Of a stretch of DNA of 64,000 nucleotides, positions 18,091 to 28,120 are shown in pieces. The stretch lies in NCBI RefSeq assembly GCF_024733565.1, contig NZ_JANIOC010000003.1, positions 248,001 to 312,000 of the forward strand, in the 5' to 3' direction. Both the position numbers and the translations under genes were made by a program. Every line of letters starts with the position of its first letter. Position 1 is the stretch's first letter. The stretch comes from Rossellomorea sp. SC111 (GTDB lineage Bacteria > Bacillota > Bacilli > Bacillales > Bacillaceae_B). A model generated the notes under the pieces. It was not told where the DNA came from, searched no databases, and saw nothing but the letters and a program-made list of their open reading frames with translations.

Positions 18091-18261
18091 ATCTACGGGA
18101 TTTATTACTTAAAAGGGGGTCAATTTCTTATTATCTATATTACCCGAAAATTGTTTCACTAGTGTTACAACAGATTTAAAACGGTATTACGGAATTGTTA
18201 ATGTTTCAAATGGGGTTTCGCAAATCACCCCGAATTCTCCCGAATACTGTAAAAATAAGGT

Positions 18262-18978
18262 TTAAAAGTTATAGTTCTTCATGATTTGATCTGCCATTAA
18301 TTCGTATCCTTTTCCATTGGGATGAAGGGAATCATGGAAATAGTTTTCCTTGGACTTTCCTTTAAATAATGGATTGGTCGATACGTATTTCACATTTTCA
18401 TGTTTTTCTGCTTCCTTCTTCATCGACTTATTCCAATCATCCACATATGCTTCGATTTTATCGCTGTCTTTGTCCGGGTATGGATTATACAATCCCAACA
18501 CGATGATATCCGCTTTATCGCTCGCTGTCCCGGTAATATTCAGGATCTTATCCAGATTATCGAGATAATCTTCTTTCGCTTCCATGATCTCATCGTGATG
18601 TAAAGGGAACAAGTCTCCACCATTGTTCTTGATTAAATCATTGGTTCCAATGTTGATGATATATACATCCGCTTCACTCAAATCCTCGGCAACCTCAGGC
18701 TTCACGATTTGTGCGAGTAATTGATCCGACTGCTGCCCGGGTATTCCAAGGTTTTGGAAGTTATACGACGTCTTGGTATGTTTTTTGTTTACTTTTCCTT
18801 CTAACCGCCCGATATACCCTGCTTCCTTCTTATCACCATAACCATAGGTGAGGGAATCCCCCAATGCGATCACTCGTTTTTTTGAAGATGACTCTGTCTC
18901 ATCTGCAAAAAAACTGAAGTAGACGACGGGTATAAGAGCAAACAGTACGACAACCGCTGCGAGTTTCACTATTTTCAT
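18262..18978 (-). CDS. secreted or membrane-anchored SGNH/GDSL lipase-esterase
   Basis: All SGNH blocks are visible: ALGDSLTYGYG (nucleophile Ser), LGIPGQQSDQ (Gly), INIGTNDLI (Asn) and FHDSLHPNG (Asp, His). An N-terminal hydrophobic segment (MKIVKLAAVVVLFALIPVV) is a signal anchor, so the enzyme acts outside the membrane. The start at 18976-18978 places this segment first; the longer frame back to 19092 has no ribosome binding site. The length is 238 residues. Such enzymes hydrolyse ester bonds of lipids or cell-wall and sugar acyl groups; the substrate here is unknown. Confidence 0.85.
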   Translation of the reverse strand: MKIVKLAAVVVLFALIPVVYFSFFADETESSSKKRVIALGDSLTYGYGDKKEAGYIGRLEGKVNKKHTKTSYNFQNLGIPGQQSDQLLAQIVKPEVAEDLSEADVYIINIGTNDLIKNNGGDLFPLHHDEIMEAKEDYLDNLDKILNITGTASDKADIIVLGLYNPYPDKDSDKIEAYVDDWNKSMKKEAEKHENVKYVSTNPLFKGKSKENYFHDSLHPNGKGYELMADQIMKNYNF

Positions 18979-19207
18979 TGTTGATCCGACCTTCCGAAAT
19001 AAACTGAGATGACTTTCATAATAGTCGTTATTCCCTGTTGGAGGGGTTATAATCCTGTTTATTTTTGGAAGATGGTTATCGGTTTCTTTCATAGCAGGTT
19101 TGGAATTGGAGTTCTTGAGATTAATCCATTTTTCACCACGGAATAATCTTCTAATACATCAGGACACTTTCGGAGAGATTCACATAGATATCACTCCAAA
19201 GATCCAG

Positions 19208-19220
19208 AGGTCCGTCCCTC
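19208..19220. repeat. single AGGTCCGTCCCTC unit after tnrA
   Basis: It abuts the tnrA stop codon in the same orientation as the unit abutting the hisG stop; part of the family found at 22613-22653, 26013-26047, 27346-27496 and 42592-42605. Confidence 0.8.
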
Positions 19221-19221
19221 T

Positions 19222-19536
19222 TTACTTCTTCTGTATCCCAAAACGTGCATTCAGCTGGCCTTTGATCATTTTCTGTTTCGCTTCTTTTTGTTCTTTTATG
19301 GTTAGTTCATGTTTGATTTCTTTGGTCGTGACCCCTTCTTCGCGCTGGTCGGCGATATCCATCAATCGTTCCACATCGGAGAATGAGTATTTGCGATATC
19401 CCCTGTTGGAGCGCTGTGGAAAGATCAGATTCTTCTCTTCGTAATAGCGGATCTTCCTCTCGGTCAATCCGGTCAGTTCGCTCACGACCCCGATCGAAAT
19501 CACTTTCTTATCTTTATAGGAAGGTTCATTATCCAC
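19222..19536 (-). CDS. tnrA: nitrogen regulator TnrA (MerR family)
   Basis: A 104-residue MerR-type regulator whose N terminus ([20 protein letters not shown]) and HTH region ([19 protein letters not shown]) match B. subtilis TnrA. TnrA turns on nitrogen-scavenging genes under nitrogen limitation and is held inactive by feedback-inhibited glutamine synthetase through its C-terminal tail, here [12 protein letters not shown]. GlnR is the paralogue, but the N-terminal [11 protein letters not shown] and the length favour TnrA. The start is GTG, with AGGAGG about 10 bases upstream. Two TnrA-type boxes lie in its promoter, indicating autoregulation. Confidence 0.9.
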   Translation of the reverse strand: MDNEPSYKDKKVISIGVVSELTGLTERKIRYYEEKNLIFPQRSNRGYRKYSFSDVERLMDIADQREEGVTTKEIKHELTIKEQKEAKQKMIKGQLNARFGIQKK

Positions 19537-19570
19537 GGCTGACTCATCCTCCTAAGCAGGGAATAGGTTG

Positions 19571-19576
19571 ATTATA
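19571..19576 (-). promoter_or_regulatory. -10 element of the tnrA promoter
   Basis: The minus strand reads TATAAT with no good -35, typical of an activator-dependent promoter. The predicted start near 19564 puts the first TnrA box at about -50. Confidence 0.65.
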
Positions 19577-19605
19577 CATGTCCTGCCAGGGGATTTGGAC
19601 TATTA

Positions 19606-19622
19606 TGTTAGAAAACCTTACA
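19606..19622. promoter_or_regulatory. TnrA/GlnR box 1
   Basis: TGTTAGAAAACCTTACA fits TGTNA-N7-TNACA exactly. Its centre is about 50 bp upstream of the predicted tnrA start, the usual activation position for TnrA. Confidence 0.85.
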
Positions 19623-19635
19623 AAGAATTCTAAAT

Positions 19636-19652
19636 TGGTAGAAAACTTAACA
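19636..19652. promoter_or_regulatory. TnrA/GlnR box 2
   Basis: TGGTAGAAAACTTAACA matches the consensus with one mismatch in the left half. Its centre is exactly 30 bp from box 1, so both lie on the same face of the helix. It also lies about 70 bp before the divergent small gene at 19719. Confidence 0.7.
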
Positions 19653-19718
19653 AACCAGAAGACTTTCCGCCAAGATCCCCGTACACTTTCCTTAAGAATC
19701 CAAAAGGAGTGAACACGC

Positions 19719-19871
19719 ATGCCATATTTACGTGAAGCCGTTGAACGAGAGAGGCAGCAATTTATTCGTCGGTTGGTAGAAGCTGGGGTTTACAAGCCAT
19801 GTGATGAAGGATTAAAGAAGTTGACCCTGTCGGAGTTGGTGTATGTGTTTAATAAGCATAAGAAGAATTGA
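19719..19871 (+). CDS. FbpA-like small basic protein (50 residues)
   Basis: This short gene reads MPYLREAVERERQQFIRRLV, then EAGVYKPCDEGLKKLTLSEL, and ends HKKN. The pattern of an arginine-rich helix, a (L/V)-x-x-x-G-V-Y-K turn and TLSEL matches the family of Fur-regulated basic protein FbpA, small helpers of iron-sparing RNA control in Bacillus. A good AAGGAGTG lies 7 bases before the ATG. It is divergent from tnrA across the two TnrA boxes, so nitrogen control is possible; I see no clear Fur box. Confidence 0.7.
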   Translation: MPYLREAVERERQQFIRRLVEAGVYKPCDEGLKKLTLSELVYVFNKHKKN

Positions 19872-19876
19872 CCGAT

Positions 19877-19916
19877 AAAAAAAGCCTTACGAGAGGATTC
19901 CCCTTCCGTAAGGCTT
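19877..19916 (-). terminator. terminator after trxB
   Basis: The stem AAGCCTTACG/CGTAAGGCTT (19882-19916) is followed by a T run on the minus strand. It also lies just past the stop of the divergent small gene at 19719-19871 and may end that transcript too. Confidence 0.85.
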
Positions 19917-19923
19917 CGTTACA

Positions 19924-20910
<987 letters not shown>

Positions 20911-21023
20911 TTATTCAATACTATGGACAAAGGTTGGAATGGCGCCCAGAAGCCTTCAACCCATAGTATTTACTTCCTACACCTATCCTATAAAAAATAG
21001 GTTCATATCGTCCAAAAATATGC

Positions 21024-22535
21024 TCAGGGCAGGTAACTTTCCACGACCGCTATATATTTTGTCAGTGTGCTTGTGGATAAGTCAAACCGGTCGCAAAGCT
21101 GCTTTTTCGTCACCTTTTCATTCCTGAGGCGATTCCAGACGAATTCCGTTGCCGCTGCAAATGCTTTGGCATTCTTGAAGGTTTCCCGTTCTTTGATCCC
21201 CCGGTAGGCAATCGTGAACCACGTAAGGAACAAACCGGATTCCACGCTCGTGATCGGGTGATGTTCGCCATATAGATGAAGGGCGACCTGATGCATATTC
21301 TGGATTTCCTGATTCACCTTGATCGAACTATTGCCGTTACTATTCAATACCTGCGCCAAATACACCTTCTCGACAATCGACAGATCCTCTATATCGCAAA
21401 AGTCTGCGTGAGTGAGGATGGCCCTTTGATTATCAGAGATGGACGTCAGGAAAAGGCCGAATAATTTCTCTTCCGTATACTCACTTTGAAGCTTTTTTAA
21501 AATGGATGTGACGTGATTTTCAAAGCCTTCCTCCTGTTTTTGGTCGTTCCAAGGCTCGAGCCCTTCTTTTTCAGGGTTGATATCAAGTACCTTTTTCCAC
21601 GCATTACGGGCCGTATCCTCATGACCTGTCTCATAAGCTGAATAAGACAACCAGTAATAAAAGCTCGCGTCACCTTCGAAGCCGATCTTCTGAAGGGACT
21701 TCAGCCAATCATACGCACGCTTTGAATGACCCACAAGTGCAAATGTGGCACCGAGCTTGTAACGGTGCTCATGGAGAAGGGGACGGACCTTCTCAAGACC
21801 CCGGATCAGTTGTTCAAGCTCGTCATGGCGTTTTTGGTAGAAATAAAAGACCGCCGTATTGCACAGGGCATGAAGATTACCCGGATTCTTCTCAAGCACC
21901 TCTTCCAGAGTGGCGGACGCTTTATCCACTTCTCCAAGATAGAAGTAGGCAAGGGCCAGATTATTATAAGCCGACCAGAATTCAGGATAGTCCCGGATGA
22001 CCTCCTGTAAGGTATCCACCGCCTTCTGGAAGTGACCGGATTCGAGGAGATCCCTTGCTTTCTCCTGCTGGACGATGAGCTCATCATGCTCATACAGATC
22101 ATCCACAATCAAGTCGGAATCGAGTTCCAGAAGCTCCAGCAAGTCCTCGGCATCCTCGACGAATTCACCGTATTCTTCTTTCTCAAGATATGTGGAGACC
22201 TGTTCGTACGCCTCTTTAAATAAGCCTAGGTGGGCATAGTTATTGGCCAAGAAATAATGGCATTCCGTCATACGGGGATCGAGATCCTCTAGTATGGTAT
22301 GCAATAAATCATTGGAACGCTTGTAATCACCAAGCTCCGTATACACAATCGATAATTGACAGGCAATCATCGGTTCAATCGGTTCTAATTGAAATGCTCT
22401 ATTTAAATATTTTAACGATTTCTTAAGTTCACGACGTTGATAAGCTTTCATCCCTTTGTTGTAGTAATACTCACCAGTGGGGACAAAAGACAACACTTTC
22501 GCTTCTTCACTACTTAATTTTGACCCTTTTCTCAT
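21024..22535 (-). CDS. yvcD: TPR-repeat protein YvcD
   Basis: A 503-residue cytoplasmic protein built of tetratricopeptide repeats: at about 25-110 (GEYYYNKGMKAYQRRELKKS onward) and 160-250 (for example AYNNLALAYFYLGEVDKASA). It ends in a possible helix-turn-helix (TKKQLCDRFDLSTSTLTKYI). It corresponds to B. subtilis YvcD, which lies in the same place beside trxB; its function is unknown. The start ATG at 22533-22535 has GGAGGAC 4 bases upstream. It is followed by trxB after about 150 bases, so the two may be separately expressed. Confidence 0.85.
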   Translation of the reverse strand: MRKGSKLSSEEAKVLSFVPTGEYYYNKGMKAYQRRELKKSLKYLNRAFQLEPIEPMIACQLSIVYTELGDYKRSNDLLHTILEDLDPRMTECHYFLANNYAHLGLFKEAYEQVSTYLEKEEYGEFVEDAEDLLELLELDSDLIVDDLYEHDELIVQQEKARDLLESGHFQKAVDTLQEVIRDYPEFWSAYNNLALAYFYLGEVDKASATLEEVLEKNPGNLHALCNTAVFYFYQKRHDELEQLIRGLEKVRPLLHEHRYKLGATFALVGHSKRAYDWLKSLQKIGFEGDASFYYWLSYSAYETGHEDTARNAWKKVLDINPEKEGLEPWNDQKQEEGFENHVTSILKKLQSEYTEEKLFGLFLTSISDNQRAILTHADFCDIEDLSIVEKVYLAQVLNSNGNSSIKVNQEIQNMHQVALHLYGEHHPITSVESGLFLTWFTIAYRGIKERETFKNAKAFAAATEFVWNRLRNEKVTKKQLCDRFDLSTSTLTKYIAVVESYLP

Positions 22536-22612
22536 CAAAGTCCTCCGAAACGTTCATAGTATAACTACAGTAGTATATCATACAATACACCCGTACTAAA
22601 CTACCATATTTT

Positions 22613-22653
22613 GAGGGACGGACCTTCGCGCCAGGCGCGAAGGTCCGTCCCTC
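22613..22653. repeat. 41-bp perfect palindrome of the GAGGGACGGACCT family
   Basis: Two perfectly complementary 20-base arms are separated by one base, starting GAGGGACGGACCT and ending AGGTCCGTCCCTC. It lies 6 bases past the hisI stop. No T run follows on either strand, so it is not a standard terminator. Confidence 0.85.
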
Positions 22654-22659
22654 TGTCTG

Positions 22660-23289
22660 TTACTTATTATGACGTTCCACGAGGACATCCAAGACCGTTT
22701 CGAGTGGAAGTTTTTGTTCTCTTAATAGGACGAGGACGTGGTAGAAGAGGTCGGCGACTTCCCATTTGAGTTCTTCACTGTCCCTGTTTTTTGCGGCAAT
22801 GATCACTTCTGATGCTTCTTCTCCTACTTTTTTAAGGATTTTGTCCACTCCTTCTTCAAAAAGGTAGGTTGTGTATGCTCCTTCCGGACGCTCGATTTCA
22901 CGAGTTTCGATAAGTTTTTCCAGAGTGAGAAGAATATTTTCTTTTGATGCTCTCTCCTCACCAAAGACTTTTTCATGGAAACAGCTGTCCTCCCCTTTAT
23001 GGCAGGCAGGACCTTTCTTCGAGACGAGGACCAGAAGGGCATCTTGATCGCAATCCCACGTGATATTCTCGACCGTTTGGGTATTTCCGCTCGTTTCACC
23101 CTTGTGCCAAAGCTCTCGGCGGGACCTGGAATAGAACCAGGTTTCCCCCGTCTCAACGGTTTTTTTAAGTGAGGTTTCATTCATATAGGCTAGTGTCAGT
23201 ACATCCTTCGTTACAGCATCCTGTACGATGGCAGGCACAAGGCCTTTGTCGTCGTACTTCACGGATGCGATCCAATCAGTGTTTGTCAT
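22660..23289 (-). CDS. hisI: bifunctional phosphoribosyl-AMP cyclohydrolase / phosphoribosyl-ATP pyrophosphatase
   Basis: Catalyses the second and third steps of histidine synthesis. The N-terminal HisI half (about 1-115) has [16 protein letters not shown] and the metal-binding WDCDQDALL and [12 protein letters not shown]. The C-terminal HisE half (about 118-205) has [20 protein letters not shown]. The 209-residue fused form is the Bacillus arrangement. It is the last gene of the his operon and overlaps hisF by 4 bp. Confidence 0.97.
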   Translation of the reverse strand: MTNTDWIASVKYDDKGLVPAIVQDAVTKDVLTLAYMNETSLKKTVETGETWFYSRSRRELWHKGETSGNTQTVENITWDCDQDALLVLVSKKGPACHKGEDSCFHEKVFGEERASKENILLTLEKLIETREIERPEGAYTTYLFEEGVDKILKKVGEEASEVIIAAKNRDSEELKWEVADLFYHVLVLLREQKLPLETVLDVLVERHNK

Positions 23290-24044
23290 CGTACGTGCAC
23301 CTCTTCTTTTCGTAAGTAGCTTTTCACTTCTTCTACACTCGTTTCTTTATAATGAAAAATGGAAGCTGCCAGGGCCGCATCGGCTTTCCCTTCGGTGAAT
23401 ACGTCTTTAAAGTGACCTGCATTCCCGGCACCGCCGGAAGCGATCACGGGAATCGACACCGCTTCGCTGACTGCCTTTGTAAGAGCCAGGTTAAAGCCTT
23501 TCTTCTCTCCATCGCTGTCCATGCTCGTCAGTAAGATTTCCCCTGCACCGAGGGCTTCCACTTCCTTCGCCCATTCAACGGCATCAAGGTCTTTCAGCTT
23601 CCTGCCTCCGTGGGTGTAAACCTTCCAGCCCTTGGTTCCTTCGTCATATTTGGCATCAATCGCCACTACGATACATTGGGAGCCGAAGTAATCGGCCCCT
23701 TCCCGGACTAGCTCCGGCCTCAGAACGGCTGCTGTGTTCAGGGAGACCTTGTCCGCTCCTGCCCGGAGGATCGCTTTCATATCCTCCACCGAATTGATCC
23801 CTCCACCCACTGTGAAAGGAATCGCTAATTCGGCAGCCACATGTTGAACGACCTCGACCATGGTTTTGCGGCCTTCATGTGATGCAGAAATATCCAGGAA
23901 CACCAGCTCATCCGCCCCTTGCTCATCATACACTTTGGCAAGTTCCACGGGATCCCCCGCATCACGGAGCTCCACAAATTGAATGCCTTTTACCACCCTG
24001 CCTTCCTTCACATCCAGGCAGGGAACAATCCGTTTCGTTAACAT
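23286..24044 (-). CDS. hisF: imidazole glycerol phosphate synthase cyclase subunit HisF
   Basis: A 252-residue (beta/alpha)8 barrel that joins ammonia from HisH with PRFAR to give IGP and AICAR. The catalytic Asp in [14 protein letters not shown] (about residue 11) and the second Asp in [13 protein letters not shown] are present, as are two phosphate-binding loops ([17 protein letters not shown]). It overlaps hisI and hisA. Confidence 0.98.
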   Translation of the reverse strand: MLTKRIVPCLDVKEGRVVKGIQFVELRDAGDPVELAKVYDEQGADELVFLDISASHEGRKTMVEVVQHVAAELAIPFTVGGGINSVEDMKAILRAGADKVSLNTAAVLRPELVREGADYFGSQCIVVAIDAKYDEGTKGWKVYTHGGRKLKDLDAVEWAKEVEALGAGEILLTSMDSDGEKKGFNLALTKAVSEAVSIPVIASGGAGNAGHFKDVFTEGKADAALAASIFHYKETSVEEVKSYLRKEEVHVR

Positions 24045-24772
24045 GACTTCACCTCTTTTAATGCCTCACTCACAGTGAACTTCCCTGTATAAAGGGATTT
24101 TCCGCAAATCGCACCGGAGACTCCCTGGCTTTCGTATCGATTTAACATCTTCAGATCTTCCAGTGAGCTAATGCCTCCAGACGCAATCACTGATTTCCCC
24201 GTTTGTTCGGCAAGATCCACAACCGCTTCAACATTGGGACCAGATAGCATTCCGTCTGTGGCAATATCGGTGAAAATGAATGTTTCTGCACCGGCTTCAG
24301 CGAGTTCCTTTCCAAGATCGACCGCTTTAAGAGCAGAGGTTTCCAACCAGCCATGGGTCGCCACATAGCCATCCTTCGCGTCAAGTCCGATGGCAATCTT
24401 ATCACCATATTCCCGAAGCCATTCTTTCACTAATTCCGTGTCGGAAACAGCAATGCTGCCAATGATGACACGGTCGACACCCTTGTTCAAATAGTGCTCG
24501 ATATCCTCTTTCGTACGGATGCCTCCTCCGATTTGAACCTTGGCATCGAGTTTTTCTGCAACGGCAATCACGAATTCATCATTGATCCGGGAGCCTTCCT
24601 TTGCCCCGTCAAGATCCACCATATGAATCCACTCGGCCCCTTCATCGGCGAATTTTTTTGCCATATCGAAGGGAGAGTCTCCATACACCGTTTCCTGATT
24701 ATAATCCCCCTGAATGAGACGGACGCATTTTCCGCCCCGCATATCAATGGCAGGATAGATTGTAAAACTCAT
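24038..24772 (-). CDS. hisA: HisA, ProFAR isomerase
   Basis: A (beta/alpha)8 barrel paralogous to HisF that performs the Amadori rearrangement of ProFAR to PRFAR. Catalytic Asp in [14 protein letters not shown] (about residue 9), the second Asp in [14 protein letters not shown], and phosphate loops [11 protein letters not shown] and [10 protein letters not shown] are present. The 244-residue length is normal. It overlaps hisF by 7 bp and hisH by 4 bp. Confidence 0.98.
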   Translation of the reverse strand: MSFTIYPAIDMRGGKCVRLIQGDYNQETVYGDSPFDMAKKFADEGAEWIHMVDLDGAKEGSRINDEFVIAVAEKLDAKVQIGGGIRTKEDIEHYLNKGVDRVIIGSIAVSDTELVKEWLREYGDKIAIGLDAKDGYVATHGWLETSALKAVDLGKELAEAGAETFIFTDIATDGMLSGPNVEAVVDLAEQTGKSVIASGGISSLEDLKMLNRYESQGVSGAICGKSLYTGKFTVSEALKEVKSC

Positions 24773-25404
24773 GAGACCCTCTCCTTCACCCGTTTTGTAA
24801 AGTTTTCTAACAGCTGCATGCCAAGCTCTCCGCTTTTTTCGGGGTGGAACTGCATGCCGTAAATATTGTCACGACTTACGACGGCAGGGATTTCAACTCC
24901 TGCATAATCAGCGCTTGCCGCAATCACGTCTTTGGATCCTTCCTGCACATAATAAGAATGCACGAAGTAAACATAGCCTTCCGTTAACCCTTCTAAAATG
25001 GTGGAGCTTTTCTGGTAACGGAGAAGATTCCAGCCCATATGAGGGACTTTGTAGGCATTCCCTTCACTGTCCTCTTTCGGGATATGTAGCACTTCCCCAG
25101 GGAGCAGAGCCAATCCCTTCGTCGTTCCATTTTCCCTGCTTTCCTCAAAAAGGAGCTGCATACCTAAACAAATTCCAAGGAGTGGTTTGCCACTTTCCGC
25201 AAACGTCAGGATAGTTTGTTTTAAATGAGTGGTTTCAAGGAGACTCATGGCATCCTTAAATGCACCGACCCCGGGCAAAATCAACCCGTCGGCAGTCAAT
25301 AACTCTTCTTGTACATCACTTATAAAGTAAGGGGCGTTCAATCGTTCCAGCGCTTTACTGACACTGAACAGATTTCCCATTCCATAATCCACAATTCCAA
25401 TCAT
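24769..25404 (-). CDS. hisH: imidazole glycerol phosphate synthase glutamine amidotransferase subunit HisH
   Basis: A class-I glutaminase (211 residues) that supplies ammonia to HisF. The nucleophile Cys in [13 protein letters not shown] and the His-Glu pair in [12 protein letters not shown] are intact. Three bases separate it from the hisB stop, and it overlaps hisA by 4 bp. Confidence 0.98.
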   Translation of the reverse strand: MIGIVDYGMGNLFSVSKALERLNAPYFISDVQEELLTADGLILPGVGAFKDAMSLLETTHLKQTILTFAESGKPLLGICLGMQLLFEESRENGTTKGLALLPGEVLHIPKEDSEGNAYKVPHMGWNLLRYQKSSTILEGLTEGYVYFVHSYYVQEGSKDVIAASADYAGVEIPAVVSRDNIYGMQFHPEKSGELGMQLLENFTKRVKERVS

Positions 25405-25407
25405 GAA

Positions 25408-25995
25408 TCATAACATTCCCTTCGTTGATGGTACCCCTTTTACCCGGGGATCGATCGTGGTCGCTTCATCCAGGGCGCGTCCCAGTGCTTTGAAGATCGC
25501 TTCGATGATATGGTGGGTATTGTGACCGTAATGCACGATGACATGGAGGTTCATCCGGGCTTCAAGGGCAAGTTTCCACAGGAATTCATGAACAAGCTCC
25601 GTATCGAAGGTCCCCACTTTCTGACTTGGAAGTTCTGCCCGGAATTCAAGGTGAGGGCGGTTGCTCAGGTCCACCACGACTTGAGCCAGGGCTTCATCCA
25701 TCGGGACCATGGCCGAACCATAACGCTTGATGCCTTTCTTGTCTCCAAGGGACTCAAGCAGTGCCTGTCCGAGGCAAATCCCGATATCCTCTGTCGTGTG
25801 ATGATCGTCGACCTCCGTGTCCCCGTTTGCCTCGATCGTACAATCGAATTGTCCATGCTTCGTGAACAAGTCCATCATATGACTCATGAACGGGACCCCT
25901 GTCTCGATCCTCGAATTCCCTTCCCCGTCGATTCCAAAACTCAATCGGATATCTGTCTCACTCGTCTTACGCACAATCTCTGCACTTCTCACCAT
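25408..25995 (-). CDS. hisB: imidazoleglycerol-phosphate dehydratase HisB
   Basis: A 195-residue manganese enzyme that dehydrates IGP to imidazole-acetol phosphate. The twin metal motifs DDHHTTEDIGICLG and HYGHNTHHIIEA are present. It is the monofunctional form, without the phosphatase domain found in E. coli. The start MVRSAEIVRKT (25993-25995) follows AAAGGAGG; the 11 extra codons of the longest frame fall on that site and on the upstream repeat. Confidence 0.96.
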   Translation of the reverse strand: MVRSAEIVRKTSETDIRLSFGIDGEGNSRIETGVPFMSHMMDLFTKHGQFDCTIEANGDTEVDDHHTTEDIGICLGQALLESLGDKKGIKRYGSAMVPMDEALAQVVVDLSNRPHLEFRAELPSQKVGTFDTELVHEFLWKLALEARMNLHVIVHYGHNTHHIIEAIFKALGRALDEATTIDPRVKGVPSTKGML

Positions 25996-26012
25996 GATGT
26001 CCTCCTTTTTTG

Positions 26013-26047
26013 GAGGGACGGACCTCACCTCTGCAGGTCCGTCCCTC
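26013..26047. repeat. GAGGGACGGACCT inverted repeat between hisD and hisB
   Basis: Left arm GAGGGACGGACCT (26013-26025) and right arm AGGTCCGTCCCTC (26035-26047) are fully complementary, around a 9-base loop. It begins 4 bases after the hisD stop and ends just before the hisB ribosome binding site. Confidence 0.85.
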
Positions 26048-26051
26048 TTCC

Positions 26052-27326
26052 CTATTTCTCTTTATCGAATCGTATCTCCACTGCTCTCGCATGTGCTTCA
26101 AGACCCTCTAATCGGGCAAGCTTCGCGATTTTTTCGTAGTTTTTCTCCAGTGCCGTTTCGCTATAGGATATGACACTTGTCTTCTTCATAAACTCATCCA
26201 CATTCAACGGACTTGAGAAACGGGCTGTCCCGTTCGTCGGCAGAACATGATTCGGTCCTGCAAAATAATCCCCGACAGGCTCGGAGCTGTATCGTCCGAG
26301 AAAGATCGCTCCGGCGTGGCGGATTTTCGCCATCGTTTCAAAGGGCTTATCCGTCAAGATTTCCAGATGCTCTGCAGCGAGCTTATTCACGACATCGATT
26401 CCTTCTTCAATATCTCCCGTCACATAGATTGCACCAAAATCCGTGATCGATTGACGGGCGATTTCTTCCCGGGGAAGAGCAGCCAATTGACGCTCAACCT
26501 CAGCGGATACCTCTTCCGCAAGTGTCGATGAAGGGGTCACGAGGACCGCTGAAGCAAGGGCATCATGTTCTGCCTGGGAAAGAAGGTCTGCCGCGATTTC
26601 ATCTGCCCTCTGATTTCCGTCGGCCAGTATCACGATTTCACTCGGCCCTGCAATCATATCGATATCCACATCACCGAACACTTCCCGTTTGGCGAGGGCA
26701 ACGTAAATGTTCCCCGGTCCCGTGATTTTATCCACAGGCGAGATGGATTCCGTCCCGTAGGCAAGTGCGGCAACGGCTTGAGCGCCACCGACTTTAAAGA
26801 TTTCCTCTACTCCTGCTACCTTCGCGGCCACGAGAACCCCCGGAGATAACGTTCCGTCCTTACCTGGAGGTGAAACCATTGTAATTCTCTTTACTCCGGC
26901 CACTTTTGCCGGAAGGACATTCATCAATACGGATGACGGATAGGCTGCGGTCCCACCCGGAACGTACACACCAACCGAATCAAGAGGCGTGAGCTTTTGA
27001 CCTAACATCGTTCCATCTTCATCTGTTGAAAACCATGACGATCTCTTTTGCTGTCCATGAAAGTCCCGAATATTATCCGCCGCTTCTTCAATGATCGATA
27101 TCATTTCCTGATCGAGTGAGGAGAAAGCTTCCTCTATCTCATTCTCAGACACTTTGTAGTTCTCTAAATGAATACCATCGAATGTCTCTGTATATCCACG
27201 AACCGCTTTGTCTCCATCCTTTTTCACAGCAGAAATGATCCCCTGGACCGCCCTGCGCTGCTCCTCCGTACCACTATCCACAGAGCGCTTGATCGACGCC
27301 CCGCTAATATCCCTAATAATCTTCAC
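26052..27326 (-). CDS. hisD: histidinol dehydrogenase HisD
   Basis: Oxidises histidinol to histidine in two NAD-dependent steps; zinc enzyme. Family signatures: [57 protein letters not shown] and the C-terminal [16 protein letters not shown]. The start is uncertain: the GTG at 27324-27326 ([10 protein letters not shown]) has GGTGA 5 bases upstream and fits homologue N termini, while a GTG at 27335 or TTG at 27338 is also in frame. The length is about 424 residues. Confidence 0.95.
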   Translation of the reverse strand: MKIIRDISGASIKRSVDSGTEEQRRAVQGIISAVKKDGDKAVRGYTETFDGIHLENYKVSENEIEEAFSSLDQEMISIIEEAADNIRDFHGQQKRSSWFSTDEDGTMLGQKLTPLDSVGVYVPGGTAAYPSSVLMNVLPAKVAGVKRITMVSPPGKDGTLSPGVLVAAKVAGVEEIFKVGGAQAVAALAYGTESISPVDKITGPGNIYVALAKREVFGDVDIDMIAGPSEIVILADGNQRADEIAADLLSQAEHDALASAVLVTPSSTLAEEVSAEVERQLAALPREEIARQSITDFGAIYVTGDIEEGIDVVNKLAAEHLEILTDKPFETMAKIRHAGAIFLGRYSSEPVGDYFAGPNHVLPTNGTARFSSPLNVDEFMKKTSVISYSETALEKNYEKIAKLARLEGLEAHARAVEIRFDKEK

Positions 27327-27345
27327 ATCATTCACCAACCTTTAT

Positions 27346-27496
27346 GAGGGACGGACCTGTTATCAGGATCAGTCTCAAATATGTAATCTCTATTCAGAGG
27401 GACGGACCTCGATTTCCATCGATATTCCGTCCCAAAAGCTTCTTAAATTCCTGCAAACACTACATTCCGGACTCGAACAAGAGAGGTCCGTCCCTC
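27346..27496. repeat. cluster of three GAGGGACGGACCT repeat units between hisG and hisD
   Basis: Units lie at 27346-27358 (direct), 27397-27410 (direct) and 27484-27496 (inverted), plus a partial CCGTCCC at 27427-27433. The last unit abuts the hisG stop codon. The 160-base gap is unusual inside an operon whose other genes overlap or nearly touch. Confidence 0.85.
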
Positions 27497-28120
27497 TCAC
27501 CCGATGATGCGTGTCAGCCGGGTGACGAGGTCTTCGATTTTTTCGTCTTTCATCCGGTAGCTGACGGGATTGACGATGAGACGTGAGGTGATGCCGACGA
27601 TGGTTTCGTATTCGACCAGGCCGTTTTCTTTCAGGGTCCGGCCGGTAGAAACGATATCGACGATGCGGTCGGCAAGCCCGATTAACGGCGCGAGTTCGAT
27701 GGAACCGTTCAATTTAATGATTTCCACCTGCTCTCCCTGCTCCCGGAAATAGGAGGAAGCGACATTTGGATATTTAGTCGCGATCTTCGGCGCCACCTCA
27801 CTCATCTTCGTATTCGGCAGTCCCGCTACCGCCAGATAACAACCACTGATACGAAGATCCAGGAGCTCGTAGACGTCCCTTTCTTCTTCCAGCATGACGT
27901 CCTTCCCGGCAATTCCTAAGTCAGCGACACCATGCTCCACATAGGTCGGGACATCCATCGGTTTGGCGAGGATGAAACGCAAGTCCTCCTCTGGCACTTC
28001 GATGATGAGCTTTCGTGAATCATCGAATTCAGGCGGAAGGTTGTAATCGGCCTGCCTTAATAGTTCCACTGCTTCTTCAAATATCCTGCCTTTAGGCATG
28101 GCAATGGTTAACGAACTCAT
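27497..28120 (-). CDS. hisG: ATP phosphoribosyltransferase catalytic subunit HisG (short form)
   Basis: Commits PRPP and ATP to histidine synthesis. At 207 residues it is the short form that lacks the C-terminal regulatory domain and works only with HisZ, which is encoded just upstream with a 4-bp overlap. Recognisable motifs are [14 protein letters not shown] and the PRPP-binding [14 protein letters not shown]. Confidence 0.97.
   Translation of the reverse strand: MSSLTIAMPKGRIFEEAVELLRQADYNLPPEFDDSRKLIIEVPEEDLRFILAKPMDVPTYVEHGVADLGIAGKDVMLEEERDVYELLDLRISGCYLAVAGLPNTKMSEVAPKIATKYPNVASSYFREQGEQVEIIKLNGSIELAPLIGLADRIVDIVSTGRTLKENGLVEYETIVGITSRLIVNPVSYRMKDEKIEDLVTRLTRIIG

Larger units (their letters stand above)
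17831..18261. other. intergenic region between yvcI and the lipase gene
   Basis: It contains the yvcI promoter and a terminator (both listed). No gene is supported; a 61-codon minus-strand frame across the terminator has no ribosome binding site. Confidence 0.6.

Noticed and set aside
20921-20968. An ACTATGG...CCATAGT hairpin in the trxB leader
   Set aside because: The stem is interrupted and no T run or known RNA motif is seen; probably incidental.
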